DNA from: Candidatus Gastranaerophilales bacterium
GTDB lineage: Bacteria; Cyanobacteriota; Vampirovibrionia; Gastranaerophilales; Gastranaerophilaceae
DNA length: 32,683 nucleotides
NCBI GenBank assembly: GCA_944324135.1
Contig: CALUVE010000023.1
Location: 1 to 32,683 of the forward strand
Reading direction: 5' to 3'
Made by a program: the position numbers and the translations under genes. Under the pieces are notes generated by a model that was not told the DNA's origin, ran no database searches, and saw nothing but the letters and a program-made list of their open reading frames with translations. Of this stretch, positions 26,229 through 32,683 are shown piece by piece (the first letter of the stretch is position 1; the number at the start of each line of letters is the position of its first letter).

Positions 26229-26267
26229 AAACCAAGGGCAGTATTATAACTTACTGCCCTTAGGTTT
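26229..26267 (+). terminator. Strong hairpin between thrS and the WG-repeat gene
   Basis: AAACC plus AAGGGCAGTA (26229-26243) pairs with TACTGCCCTT, one bulged A, and GGTTT (26252-26267), a stem of 15 pairs with an 8-base loop. The T-run after it is short and interrupted (TTTAAATTTA), so termination may be partial. The next gene's AGGAG follows at once, so the hairpin could also lie in that gene's leader. Confidence 0.5.
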
Positions 26268-26285
26268 AAATTTAGGAGAAAAAAT

Positions 26286-27158
26286 ATGAAGAAGAATTTC
26301 TTGATTACTATGGCAATTTTAACTGTTGTCACGGGCAGCAGCATTGTTTACGCAAATCCTGACGCAGCAACGACAGCAGCAGGAACTGCGGCTGTTGTAT
26401 CAACACTTGTCGCAAATGACGCAATGAAAGCTTCGACAGAACCGACACCGACTAATCTGGTATCAGGCAAAACACCTCGTTATGACGAAACTATCTACAA
26501 TTATTACGCAGACATAACAGGGTACAAAGAAAACAGTCTCTGGGGATTCAAAGACCCGGCAGGCAATATTCTTGTAAAACCGACCTACAAAAATATAGAA
26601 GCTTTCAACGAAGAATTAATCAAAGTTCAGGCAAACAACGGTAAATACGGTTTGATTAACCTTAAAGGTAAATCTGTTCTGCCCGCAATTTACACCTCTG
26701 TCAGAGAACTAAATTCCGACTACTACCTGATAAGTCAGGATTGGAAATATGGCATTACAAACAGCGCTGCAAAGGTTTTAATCTCTCCACAGTACAAGAA
26801 AATAGATGATTTAAGAGATGATTTCTTTAAAGCCTGCAATAACACAGCCTGCGGGGTTGTCAATTCCTCAAACAAAACTATAGTTCCTTTCCGGTATGAA
26901 AATATTGAAACTCTCGGCGACAATTTGTTCAAAGTTAAATATCAAGACAAATGGGGCGTTATGTCCGACACTGGAAACTCTATCATTGCGTCTAAGTACG
27001 ATAACATAACAATGAGCATTTACGGCTATATAAAATTCAAAACCAACAAAAAATGGGGCGCAGCCGACACAAACGGTAAAATTATACTTGAGCCTGAGTA
27101 CGGGCCTTTCAGAATTAACTGGAAACTCCGCTCTCTCTATAAAAAGGCTAATAATTAA
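26286..27158 (+). CDS. Secreted WG-repeat protein
   Basis: 290 residues starting with a signal peptide (MKKNFLITMAILTVVTGSSIVYA). After an Ala/Thr-rich low-complexity linker (residues 25-60) come six WG-type repeats with a strikingly regular spacing: the WG/YG/CG dipeptides lie at residues 86, 121, 155, 189, 223 and 257. Each follows the pattern 'x-x-W-G-x-x-[DN]-x-x-G-x-x-[IL]-x-P-x-Y-x-x-I'. WG repeats form beta-rich, probably ligand-binding or adhesive domains, but their role is generally unknown. The third and fourth repeats have YG and CG and a Cys pair (CNNTACG). AGGAG lies ahead of the ATG. It is bounded by hairpins on both sides. Confidence 0.85.
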   Translation: MKKNFLITMAILTVVTGSSIVYANPDAATTAAGTAAVVSTLVANDAMKASTEPTPTNLVSGKTPRYDETIYNYYADITGYKENSLWGFKDPAGNILVKPTYKNIEAFNEELIKVQANNGKYGLINLKGKSVLPAIYTSVRELNSDYYLISQDWKYGITNSAAKVLISPQYKKIDDLRDDFFKACNNTACGVVNSSNKTIVPFRYENIETLGDNLFKVKYQDKWGVMSDTGNSIIASKYDNITMSIYGYIKFKTNKKWGAADTNGKIILEPEYGPFRINWKLRSLYKKANN

Positions 27159-27174
27159 CTAAACAAATAAAAAA

Positions 27175-27240
27175 AGAATGTTATTTGATGTATAAGCGCC
27201 TAACAGGTGCTATGTTTCTCAAATAACATTCTCTTTTTTT
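27175..27240. terminator. Long bidirectional terminator between convergent genes
   Basis: AGAATGTTATTTGA (27175-27188) pairs perfectly with TCAAATAACATTCT (27219-27232), flanked by an A-run on the left and CTTTTTTT on the right. An inner hairpin AGCGCCT/AGGTGCT sits in the loop. It closes the WG-repeat gene and the minus-strand perR-to-flavodiiron operon. Confidence 0.9.
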
Positions 27241-27255
27241 ATAATTTTTTACAGG

Positions 27256-28440
27256 TTAAACCAATCCGATTGATTTGTGTTTTTCATAAATGCTTTCAGC
27301 CATAACATCAAGCTTTTTAAAATCATCTTCTGTCGGTTTGCCTTTTATCTGTAACGGTTCAACCAAGTCGATTTTCAGAGGTGCGAGCAAATCAGCGATG
27401 ACGTCAAACAGCTTTCCGCCCCAGCCGTAAGAACCCAGCAGAGTAGCAAATTTAGCTTTCGGGCGCAAAACAGCAGCAAGATAAGCTACATTTACAGCCA
27501 TCGGGTGCGGCCCTGCGAGCACCATGGATGTTCCCATTGCTATTGTAGCAGCATCAACAAGTTCCATAGCCAGGTCACCCAAATCATCGTCAACGATGTC
27601 AAATTTGAATGTCTTAATACCTTTTTCCTCTAATTTGCCGGCGAGATAATCAATCATTTCCTTTGTACTGTTGTACATAGAAACATACGGCATCACAACA
27701 AGATTTTTCGGCTCGTCAGATGTCCAATCTGCATACGCATCAAGAATATAATCAGGATTTTTATGTACCGGTCCGTGGCTCGGCAGAATCATATCGACTT
27801 TCATATCCTGAATCATTTTTGTGTAACGTTTGCACATCATTCTGAACGGCATCATAATTTCCGCATAATAACGTTTTGCACTTTTGTAGAGTTCGTTGCT
27901 TTCGACTGCAAAAACGTCAGAAAATGTGTAGTGTGCACCTAAAAAGTCACACGTACAAATAACATTATCCTCTTTAATATAAGTGAACATTGTATCCGGC
28001 CAGTGAACCCCTGGGGCAAAAATGAATTTTAATGTTTTATCCCCGAGTGATATTTCTTCACCGTCAGTGACAACTCTAATCTTTTCTTCAGGAATGTGGA
28101 GCATTGATTTTATGTTTTCAGCGCATTTCGGATTAGTCAGGACAACAGCATTCGGATATTTTTCCAGCAACGCCGGTATAGAACCCGAGTGATCCTGTTC
28201 CCCGTGATTTGCAACTATATAATCCACTTTACCAATCTGATTTTCAACAAGCCGCTTAATGTATTCAGTAGTTTTGGGCGGATACATAGTATCTATTATA
28301 GCTGTTTTTTCGCTGCCCTTTACAAGATAAGAATTGTAGCTTGTCCCGTGTTCCAACGGAATCAGTTCATCAAATATACGTCTGTCACAATCATTCAAAC
28401 CACAGTAGTAAATGTTATTTTTAATTTCTTGAAATTTCAT
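27256..28440 (-). CDS. Flavodiiron protein (class A, FprA-like oxygen/NO reductase)
   Basis: Cytosolic enzyme reducing O2 to water and/or NO to N2O. 394 residues: a beta-lactamase-like diiron domain followed by a flavodoxin domain. Diiron ligands are visible: His79, Glu81, Asp83 and His84 (ANHGEQDH), His146 (GVHWPD), Asp165 (CTCDFLGAH) and His222 (PSHGP). The FMN phosphate loop is VSMYNSTKEM (253-262), with GSYGWGG later. No rubredoxin or flavin-reductase extension is fused, so electrons probably come from the separate rubredoxin of the same operon. AAGGAG lies 8 bases upstream. It is the last gene of the PerR operon. Confidence 0.95.
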   Translation of the reverse strand: MKFQEIKNNIYYCGLNDCDRRIFDELIPLEHGTSYNSYLVKGSEKTAIIDTMYPPKTTEYIKRLVENQIGKVDYIVANHGEQDHSGSIPALLEKYPNAVVLTNPKCAENIKSMLHIPEEKIRVVTDGEEISLGDKTLKFIFAPGVHWPDTMFTYIKEDNVICTCDFLGAHYTFSDVFAVESNELYKSAKRYYAEIMMPFRMMCKRYTKMIQDMKVDMILPSHGPVHKNPDYILDAYADWTSDEPKNLVVMPYVSMYNSTKEMIDYLAGKLEEKGIKTFKFDIVDDDLGDLAMELVDAATIAMGTSMVLAGPHPMAVNVAYLAAVLRPKAKFATLLGSYGWGGKLFDVIADLLAPLKIDLVEPLQIKGKPTEDDFKKLDVMAESIYEKHKSIGLV

Positions 28441-28466
28441 AATTTATGCTCCTTTGCTTATTTATA

Positions 28467-29003
28467 TTATCTCGGTCTTTTAAAAAAGAAAACATTCTCA
28501 TTTGCGCAAACCGGACAAAAATCCGGACGCTCAGTCTGCTGTAAAGCACATCCGCATACAGAACATTCCCAATCATATGTGCCGTCAGGATTAGGCTCTA
28601 CATTATCATTAAGAGAAAGTGTTAACTTCGTCAGAGTTTTTTCGTGCTTTTTTTCTATATCTGATATTAATTCGAACAATTTTGCTATATGTTCATACCC
28701 TTCATCTCTGGCTGTTTTAGCAAAATCAGGATAGTGGACGGTTCCCTCTTCCTTTTCAATAGAAAGTGAATGATTAAGAATTCTTTTGACGTCCGGATAT
28801 TTGCCGTCACAAAACCATTTCATCCAAATTTTTGCATGCTCTTTTTCATTATCAGCTGCTTCCTGAAAAAATCTTGAGACATCTTCATAGCCGTCTTGTT
28901 TTGCCAGCATTGCAAAAATCTGATATTTTGTATATGTAACAGCTTCTTCAATAAAAGCCCGTCTTAAATTTTTCTTGGTTTCTGAGTTCTGGAATCCGTC
29001 CAT
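28467..29003 (-). CDS. Rubrerythrin, divergent copy
   Basis: Peroxide reductase with a four-helix diiron domain and a C-terminal rubredoxin domain, 178 residues. The first helix reads AFIEEAVTYTKYQ rather than the standard [12 protein letters not shown], but all diiron ligands are retained: Glu20, Glu53 and His56 (NEKEHA), Glu83 and Glu86, and the Glu/His of DIEKKHE. The rubredoxin-type centre has CSVCGC and CPVC. AAAGGA lies 5-6 bases upstream. It lies 18 bases after the canonical rubrerythrin gene. The altered first helix and EKEE in place of ENYE suggest altered reactivity or partner preference rather than loss of function. Confidence 0.92.
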   Translation of the reverse strand: MDGFQNSETKKNLRRAFIEEAVTYTKYQIFAMLAKQDGYEDVSRFFQEAADNEKEHAKIWMKWFCDGKYPDVKRILNHSLSIEKEEGTVHYPDFAKTARDEGYEHIAKLFELISDIEKKHEKTLTKLTLSLNDNVEPNPDGTYDWECSVCGCALQQTERPDFCPVCANENVFFFKRPR

Positions 29004-29021
29004 TTTTATCCTTTCAAATAA

Positions 29022-29561
29022 TTAGTAATTTTGCGCTTTTATATAGAAATATGATTTCGGGTGTTTGCATACTGGGCACAATTCCAGCGCTGTTTCACTC
29101 TCGTAAGTATGCCCGCAATTACTGCATTCCCAGACAACTTTTTCTGTTTTTTCAAAAACAGTGCCATTTTTAACCGCAGCAAGCAATTTTCTATATCTTT
29201 CTTCGTGTTCCTTTTCTATCTTGCCAACAAGCTCAAAGAGTGCAGAAATTGTATCAAACCCCTCTTCCTTTGCCTCTTTTGCAAATCGCGCATACATATC
29301 AGTCCACTCGTAATTTTCACCGGCAGCAGCATCTTCAAGATTCTTTATTGTATCCGGCACAGCGCCGTCATGCAAAAGTTTAAACCAGATTTTTGCATGT
29401 TCTTTTTCGTTATTAGCTGTCTCTTCGAAAATTTTGCTTATTTGAACATATCCGTCTTTTTTAGCTTGAGATGCGTAGTAGGTGTATTTATTTCTTGCCT
29501 GAGACTCACCGGCAAAAGCTTCCAGTAGATTTTTTTCAGTCTTAGAACCGTGTAATTCCAT
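29022..29561 (-). CDS. rbr: Rubrerythrin, canonical copy
   Basis: 179 residues with textbook signatures: [16 protein letters not shown] (Glu19), NEKEHA (Glu52, His55), [10 protein letters not shown] (Glu82, Glu85), IEKEHEERY (Glu116, His119), and a C-terminal rubredoxin centre CSNCGH with CPVCKHP. It reduces hydrogen peroxide to water with electrons from rubredoxin in anaerobes. The ribosome binding site GGAGG (29573-29569) overlaps the stop codon of the rubredoxin gene just upstream, tying translation of the two together. Confidence 0.96.
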   Translation of the reverse strand: MELHGSKTEKNLLEAFAGESQARNKYTYYASQAKKDGYVQISKIFEETANNEKEHAKIWFKLLHDGAVPDTIKNLEDAAAGENYEWTDMYARFAKEAKEEGFDTISALFELVGKIEKEHEERYRKLLAAVKNGTVFEKTEKVVWECSNCGHTYESETALELCPVCKHPKSYFYIKAQNY

Positions 29562-29572
29562 AAAAAGACCTC

Positions 29573-29713
29573 CTATTCATCTGCTTCAAACATATCTTTA
29601 CCAACAGCGCAGAGCGGGCAAACATAATCTGCCGGCAAATCTTCAAATGCTACATTTCCGTTTTCAGCCGGATCATAGACATATCCGCAAACTGTGCATA
29701 CATACTTTTTCAT
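29573..29713 (-). CDS. Rubredoxin (46 residues)
   Basis: A small gene starting at ATG 29713-29711 with GGAGG (29724-29720) 6 bases upstream and ending at TAG 29575-29573. The protein begins [19 protein letters not shown] and continues [21 protein letters not shown]. It has the two CxxC iron-binding motifs (Cys6, Cys9, Cys32, Cys35) of a one-iron rubredoxin, and is a few residues shorter than the usual ~52. It would carry electrons to the rubrerythrins and the flavodiiron protein encoded downstream. It lies 16 bases after perR. Confidence 0.95.
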   Translation of the reverse strand: MKKYVCTVCGYVYDPAENGNVAFEDLPADYVCPLCAVGKDMFEADE

Positions 29714-29729
29714 AACATACCTCCTTTTA

Positions 29730-30107
29730 TTACCTGTTTTTACAATTGTTACACAACCCTCTGAATATTACATCGTGAGATTGGATAACAAATCCGGTTT
29801 TTTCTTCTGTATTTTTAACAACGGCATCTGCCACTTCCGCCGGAACATCAAACACTTTCTTGCATTCTGTACAAATAAAATGATAGTGCTCCGATGTATT
29901 ATGATCATAGTGAGCAGAATTTTCAAGCCCGTCAATTTTTTTAATTTTACCAGCCTCTGTCAGTTGATTTAGATTCCGATATAAAGTTGCAAGACTCACC
30001 GGATTATCCGACTTTGACATTATATCATAAATATATTCAGCCGTCGGATGAACAACATTCTCGCGTAAAGCCTGAAGAACACTTTCCCTTTGCTTTGAAT
30101 AATTCAT
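29730..30107 (-). CDS. perR: Peroxide-responsive repressor PerR (Fur family)
   Basis: 125 residues: a winged-helix DNA-binding domain and a C-terminal dimerisation domain. Every PerR metal ligand aligns with Bacillus subtilis PerR at a constant offset of 17: His20, Asp68, His74, His76 and Asp87 for the regulatory iron (Bs His37, Asp85, His91, His93, Asp104), and Cys79, Cys82, Cys119 and Cys122 for structural zinc (Bs Cys96, 99, 136, 139). This favours PerR over Fur or Zur. The N-terminus lacks about 17 residues relative to Bs PerR, and there is no upstream in-frame start nearby. AGAGG lies 7 bases upstream. Two Fur/PerR-type boxes overlap its promoter, so it is probably autoregulated, with the peroxide-defence genes downstream in the same operon. 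Confidence 0.92.
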   Translation of the reverse strand: MNYSKQRESVLQALRENVVHPTAEYIYDIMSKSDNPVSLATLYRNLNQLTEAGKIKKIDGLENSAHYDHNTSEHYHFICTECKKVFDVPAEVADAVVKNTEEKTGFVIQSHDVIFRGLCNNCKNR

Positions 30108-30126
30108 TGCGTGACCTCTAAATTTA

Positions 30127-30169
30127 TGATAACAATTCTCAGTTTATAATATTTGAGAATTATTGTCAA
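30127..30169 (-). promoter_or_regulatory. perR operon promoter with paired PerR/Fur-type boxes
   Basis: Two 7-1-7 palindromes are seen: TGATAACAATTCTCA (30127-30141) and TGAGAATTATTGTCA (30154-30168). They are also inverted copies of each other (13 of 15 positions). On the minus strand TTGACA (30169-30164) lies in the upstream box, and TATAAA (30148-30143) lies between the boxes. The spacer is 15 bases, short of optimal. The second box covers the expected transcription start. Bound PerR would block both RNA polymerase contact and initiation. Confidence 0.75.
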
Positions 30170-30182
30170 GTTTCGTCAAAAG

Positions 30183-30944
30183 CTAAACTACGTCTTGTAA
30201 AATGGATACAGATTTAAACTTTTTAGGAGAATGAGAAGAAATATAATTCTTCAAAAGCTCAAATGAGACAATACAAATTTTTTCGTTGGCAAAATCCTCA
30301 TACATAGATTTGGAATCAAGCGAAGAATCAGCAAGAGATACAAGAAAATCTCTCAATTTGTAGTGCATTACAGAATTTACATGGTGTTCAGAATTACAGT
30401 TTGCACAGAGAATTCCACCATGCTTTTGAGAAAAATACATATTGCTTTCTCCTACAACACAACCGCAGACCAAACAACGATTGAGTTCTATAGCAAATCC
30501 GGAAATTTGCATCATCTGCAGCTGGAATTTTATTACAGAGAGCAAAATTTCAATCTTAGAAGATGCGTCAGAAATTTTTTCCAAAACTTTATAGAGAAGA
30601 TTATAGATATCCGCAGAACAAGGATCATCCTCTACCCCAAAATTGCTGACAATCTCGGATACGTACATGGAATAGAAAATTTTATCCATATTTTCTCTGG
30701 TTTTTCTAAACGTATTGAGGGCTTCTGCCTGACAGATAGTATCAAGATTACGACCTTTGTGGAGCATAAGTTTATTAGCGACAAGCATATCCATCCTTGC
30801 GCCAAGCTTACTTTTAGTTTTTTTGACACCTTTAGCAACTCCCTTTATCAAGCCTTTATCTTTTGAATACATGACAATAATTTTGTCCGACTCTGAAAGA
30901 TTATAAGACTTAAGGTTAATCGCATCGGTAACGAAATTCTCCAT
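30183..30944 (-). CDS. recO: DNA repair protein RecO
   Basis: Recombination mediator that helps load RecA onto SSB-coated DNA. 253 residues: an N-terminal OB fold (VTDAINLKSYNLSESDKIIVMYSKDKG, GVKKTKSKLGARMD) and a helical C-terminal domain with a zinc site made of Cys157 and Cys160 (CLVCG) and Cys180 and Cys183 (CANC). It starts 6 bases after the pilT stop, so the two are cotranscribed. The upstream AAAGG lies inside the end of pilT. Its stop is close to the perR operator. Confidence 0.9.
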   Translation of the reverse strand: MENFVTDAINLKSYNLSESDKIIVMYSKDKGLIKGVAKGVKKTKSKLGARMDMLVANKLMLHKGRNLDTICQAEALNTFRKTRENMDKIFYSMYVSEIVSNFGVEDDPCSADIYNLLYKVLEKISDASSKIEILLSVIKFQLQMMQISGFAIELNRCLVCGCVVGESNMYFSQKHGGILCANCNSEHHVNSVMHYKLRDFLVSLADSSLDSKSMYEDFANEKICIVSFELLKNYISSHSPKKFKSVSILQDVV

Positions 30945-30950
30945 CCCTTA

Positions 30951-32045
30951 TTAGCCTTTTGTTCCGTGGAATACTCCTCTGAACATTTGTTGTAATTCGT
31001 TCTTATTATCTGAATACATCAACGCAGTTTCTTCAGTAATAAAATCTTTTTCATAAAGCTTGTACAAAGACATGTTCATAGTAATCATACTGTTGAATCC
31101 GCCTTTTTTAACAAGTTCATAAACTTCTTCGAGCTCGTCTTTTTCAATAAAGTCTTTAACAGTCGGTGTAATAATCAACACTTCACAAGCCGGAACACGA
31201 CCTGAACCGGAAGATACCGGAACAAGTTTTTGAGCAACCGTACCTCTTAAAATCTGAGCAAGCTGCTGGCGAACATAGCTTCTATCAGACGGTTCAAACA
31301 TGTTAATAATTCTGTTAACAGTTTGGACAGCATCGTTTGTGTGAATAGTGGCAAATACAAGGTGACCTGTTTCAGCAGCTTTGAGAGCTGAAGTGATAGT
31401 ATCCTTGTCGCGGATTTCACCGATAAACACAACATCAGGGTCTTGACGCAAAGCGTATTTGATACCATCGGGGAATGATGGAGTATCAATAAGAATTTGA
31501 CGTTGTGAAACGATAGATTTTTTATTGGTAAATATAAATTCTACCGGATCTTCAATAGTGATAATATGTTTTTGATAGTTTGAATTAATATAGTCAATCA
31601 AAGATGCGATAGTGGTGGATTTACCGGAGCCTGTCGGACCTGTAATCAAAACCAGACCGTTATTCAGAGTAGAAAACTGCTCAATAGATTGCGGCAGGTT
31701 CAATTCTGTAACTTTTTTAATTTCGTAAGGAATAGTTCTGATAACAAGGGCAGACTTGCCGAGGCAGCGGCTCAAGTTAACCCTGAAACGTGCAACACCT
31801 TTAATTTCGTAAGCAAAGTCCAAATCAAACAGTGCATTAATTTTGCCTTTTGAATGTTTTGGAATCAAAATATCATACGCATCCAGAATATCGTCCTCAG
31901 TCAAAGGCGGCATGTCGATTTTAATAATTCTACCGTCTTTACGAATTGCAGGTCTTTCATCAACTGCAAGGTGAACGTCAGATGCTCCAATAGCAACTGC
32001 TTTTTTCAAAAAACTTACAATATCAAATTTAGTTGTTTCGCCCAT
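30951..32045 (-). CDS. pilT: Type IV pilus retraction ATPase PilT
   Basis: Hexameric cytoplasmic motor that depolymerises type IV pili, needed for twitching and DNA uptake. 364 residues. It has the N-terminal PAS-like domain with ASDVHLAVDERPAIRKDG, Walker A GPTGSGKST (136-144), the Asp box IITIEDPVEF, Walker B PDVVFIGEIRD (Glu210) and the His box ETGHLVFATIHTNDA. The length and the C-terminal helices match PilT rather than PilB. AGAGGA precedes the ATG by four bases. A strong promoter lies upstream. No pilin or assembly gene is in the window. Confidence 0.94.
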   Translation of the reverse strand: MGETTKFDIVSFLKKAVAIGASDVHLAVDERPAIRKDGRIIKIDMPPLTEDDILDAYDILIPKHSKGKINALFDLDFAYEIKGVARFRVNLSRCLGKSALVIRTIPYEIKKVTELNLPQSIEQFSTLNNGLVLITGPTGSGKSTTIASLIDYINSNYQKHIITIEDPVEFIFTNKKSIVSQRQILIDTPSFPDGIKYALRQDPDVVFIGEIRDKDTITSALKAAETGHLVFATIHTNDAVQTVNRIINMFEPSDRSYVRQQLAQILRGTVAQKLVPVSSGSGRVPACEVLIITPTVKDFIEKDELEEVYELVKKGGFNSMITMNMSLYKLYEKDFITEETALMYSDNKNELQQMFRGVFHGTKG

Positions 32046-32071
32046 ACTATCCTCTTCTTACTACTGTTTGA

Positions 32072-32100
32072 ATTATACCATTTTTTACAGCATAAGACAA
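32072..32100 (-). promoter_or_regulatory. Promoter of pilT-recO
   Basis: On the minus strand TTGTCT (32100-32095) and a perfect TATAAT (32077-32072) are 17 bases apart, with the pilT start about 27 bases downstream. Confidence 0.75.
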
Positions 32101-32410
32101 TAATGCGGCAAAAAACTCATAAAAATAGTGGATTTTTGGATGTAACGAATTTGTAACATCTCAAAGAAAAAAAGTAAATTAATTTAGCGAGGAATACTTT
32201 ATATAAATGTAAGGGAAATTAAAAAGGGAAAAATTACTTACGGGAAAAATCAATTCAGTTTATGAATTATATAAACATGAATGAGAAAAAAAGATTTTTT
32301 TTATACTCTCTCTCTTAATATCCTCGTGTTTATTTAATGTTGCCTATTAAAGGCAACTTTTTTTTGCTTTTTGAAAGTTTGGCAACAGGAAAAGTTATTC
32401 TTTCTCTACT
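32101..32410. other. Non-coding region, possible small RNA
   Basis: About 310 bases without a convincing gene. It is AT-rich with GGGAAA repeated three times between 32212 and 32246, where GTAAG (32210-32214) and CTTAC (32237-32241) could pair. It ends in the plus-strand terminator at 32339-32365. The only short frame, 18 codons at 32262-32318, has no ribosome binding site. A terminator with no gene before it suggests a small transcript, but I cannot assign a class. Confidence 0.35.
32339..32365 (+). terminator. Intrinsic terminator without an associated gene
   Basis: GTTGCC (32339-32344), a 7-base loop, GGCAAC (32352-32357) and eight T's (32358-32365). The orientation is plus strand, but no plus-strand gene precedes it in the window. 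Confidence 0.75.
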
Positions 32411-32573
32411 CAGAGGGTTTTGTGGTAAAGAATGACAAAAAACTCTGGTGAAAATCACGCGCCGTCAAAGCGTTGACCTTTTGAATGCTAAAAAGAAAAT
32501 TATCGGCGGCAGGGGGATTTTTCTAAGCCGTTGGCGAGAATGGGTTATTCGAGCCGTACGGATTAGGATGCAG
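32411..32573. repeat. Structured repeat, copy 1
   Basis: It begins with a 13-pair hairpin with two tandem G-A mismatches (32411-32423 with 32435-32447). Then comes a 74-base core (32447-32520) that matches copy 2 with only three differences. The distal part contains the palindrome CCGTACGG and a long-range pair GGGTTA (32542-32547) with TAACCC (32577-32582). The copies are 163 bases apart. Both strands have short open frames but none with a convincing start. Confidence 0.75.
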
Positions 32574-32580
32574 AGCTAAC

Positions 32581-32683
32581 CCAAAGAATTTTTCAACAAA
32601 AAATTCTTTGGTGAAAATCACGTGCCGTCAAAGCGTTGACCTTTTGAATGCTAAAAAGAAAATTATCGGCGGCAACGGGATTT
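32581..32683. repeat. Structured repeat, copy 2 (cut by right edge)
   Basis: A perfect 13-base inverted repeat, CCAAAGAATTTTT (32581-32593) with AAAAATTCTTTGG (32599-32611) around a 5-base loop, leads into the second copy of the core (32610-32683), which continues beyond the window. The core differs from copy 1 at 32623 (T for C), 32675 (A for G) and 32676 (C for G). Confidence 0.8.

Noticed and set aside
28467-29003. Divergent rubrerythrin as a degenerate, inactive copy
   Set aside because: All diiron glutamates and histidines and both CxxC pairs are in place, and the start and ribosome binding site are sound.
32262-32318. 18-codon frame MNYINMNEKK... before the orphan terminator
   Set aside because: No ribosome binding site and low-complexity AT-rich sequence; likely chance.
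32448-32579. 43-codon frame starting GTG in repeat copy 1
   Set aside because: No ribosome binding site, and the start lies at the base of a hairpin. The core is better explained as a structured repeat.
1-32683. CRISPR arrays, tRNA or rRNA genes, insertion sequences, prophage genes
   Set aside because: None seen by eye: no regularly spaced short repeats with spacers, no tRNA arms, no transposase or phage protein signatures.

Overview
The window is an AT-rich, densely packed bacterial chromosome segment of mostly housekeeping genes. LptA/LptC, TolC with a MacAB-type pump, SecDF and a PilT ATPase indicate a diderm with LPS-type outer-membrane transport and type IV pili. Flavodiiron protein, two rubrerythrins, rubredoxin and PerR in one operon indicate an anaerobe. 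A YggT/Ycf19-type protein and a threonyl-tRNA synthetase without the TGS domain fit the cyanobacterial side of the tree. My best guess is a non-photosynthetic gut cyanobacterial relative (Vampirovibrionia/Gastranaerophilales). This is inference from gene content and recalled sequence style, not a database match.

Layout. 1-1448 (-) is the N-terminal part of a large unrecognised protein that runs off the left edge. 1611-2258 (-) is a secreted lytic transglycosylase. 2467-6367 (+) is mtnP-yggT-trkA-trkH (methylthioadenosine salvage and potassium uptake). 6466-11068 (+) is a complete TolC/MacA/ABC/FtsX-like efflux operon. 17734-11077 (-) is a tight six-gene operon lptC-lptA-TPR-dprA-topA-aroE. 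17860-21160 (+) holds dapA, secD and secF. 24170-21245 (-) is ssb-DUF1537 kinase-pdxA-small membrane protein. 24412-27158 (+) holds thrS, behind a structured leader, and a secreted WG-repeat protein. 30107-27256 (-) is a perR-rubredoxin-rubrerythrin-rubrerythrin-flavodiiron operon behind a double Fur/PerR-type operator. 32045-30183 (-) is pilT-recO. The right end is non-coding, with an intrinsic terminator and two copies of a structured repeat spaced 163 bases apart, the second cut by the window edge.

How the genes work together. The PerR operon looks like a self-contained defence against peroxide and oxygen: the sensor is transcribed first, and its likely binding sites cover its own promoter. 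The electron carrier rubredoxin and three reductases follow. The lptC operon combines LPS export with DNA uptake and topology genes. PilT, DprA, RecO and SSB together would be compatible with natural competence, but that is only suggestive. Several genes use TTG or GTG starts with good ribosome binding sites, and lptC appears to have almost no 5' leader.

The most interesting signals are the PerR double operator and its operon, the switch-like hairpins before thrS, the structured repeat at the right edge, a PdxA-like enzyme with an altered substrate-binding residue beside a four-carbon acid kinase, and the unassigned protein at the left edge. I found no CRISPR array, no tRNA or rRNA, no transposase and no prophage gene.
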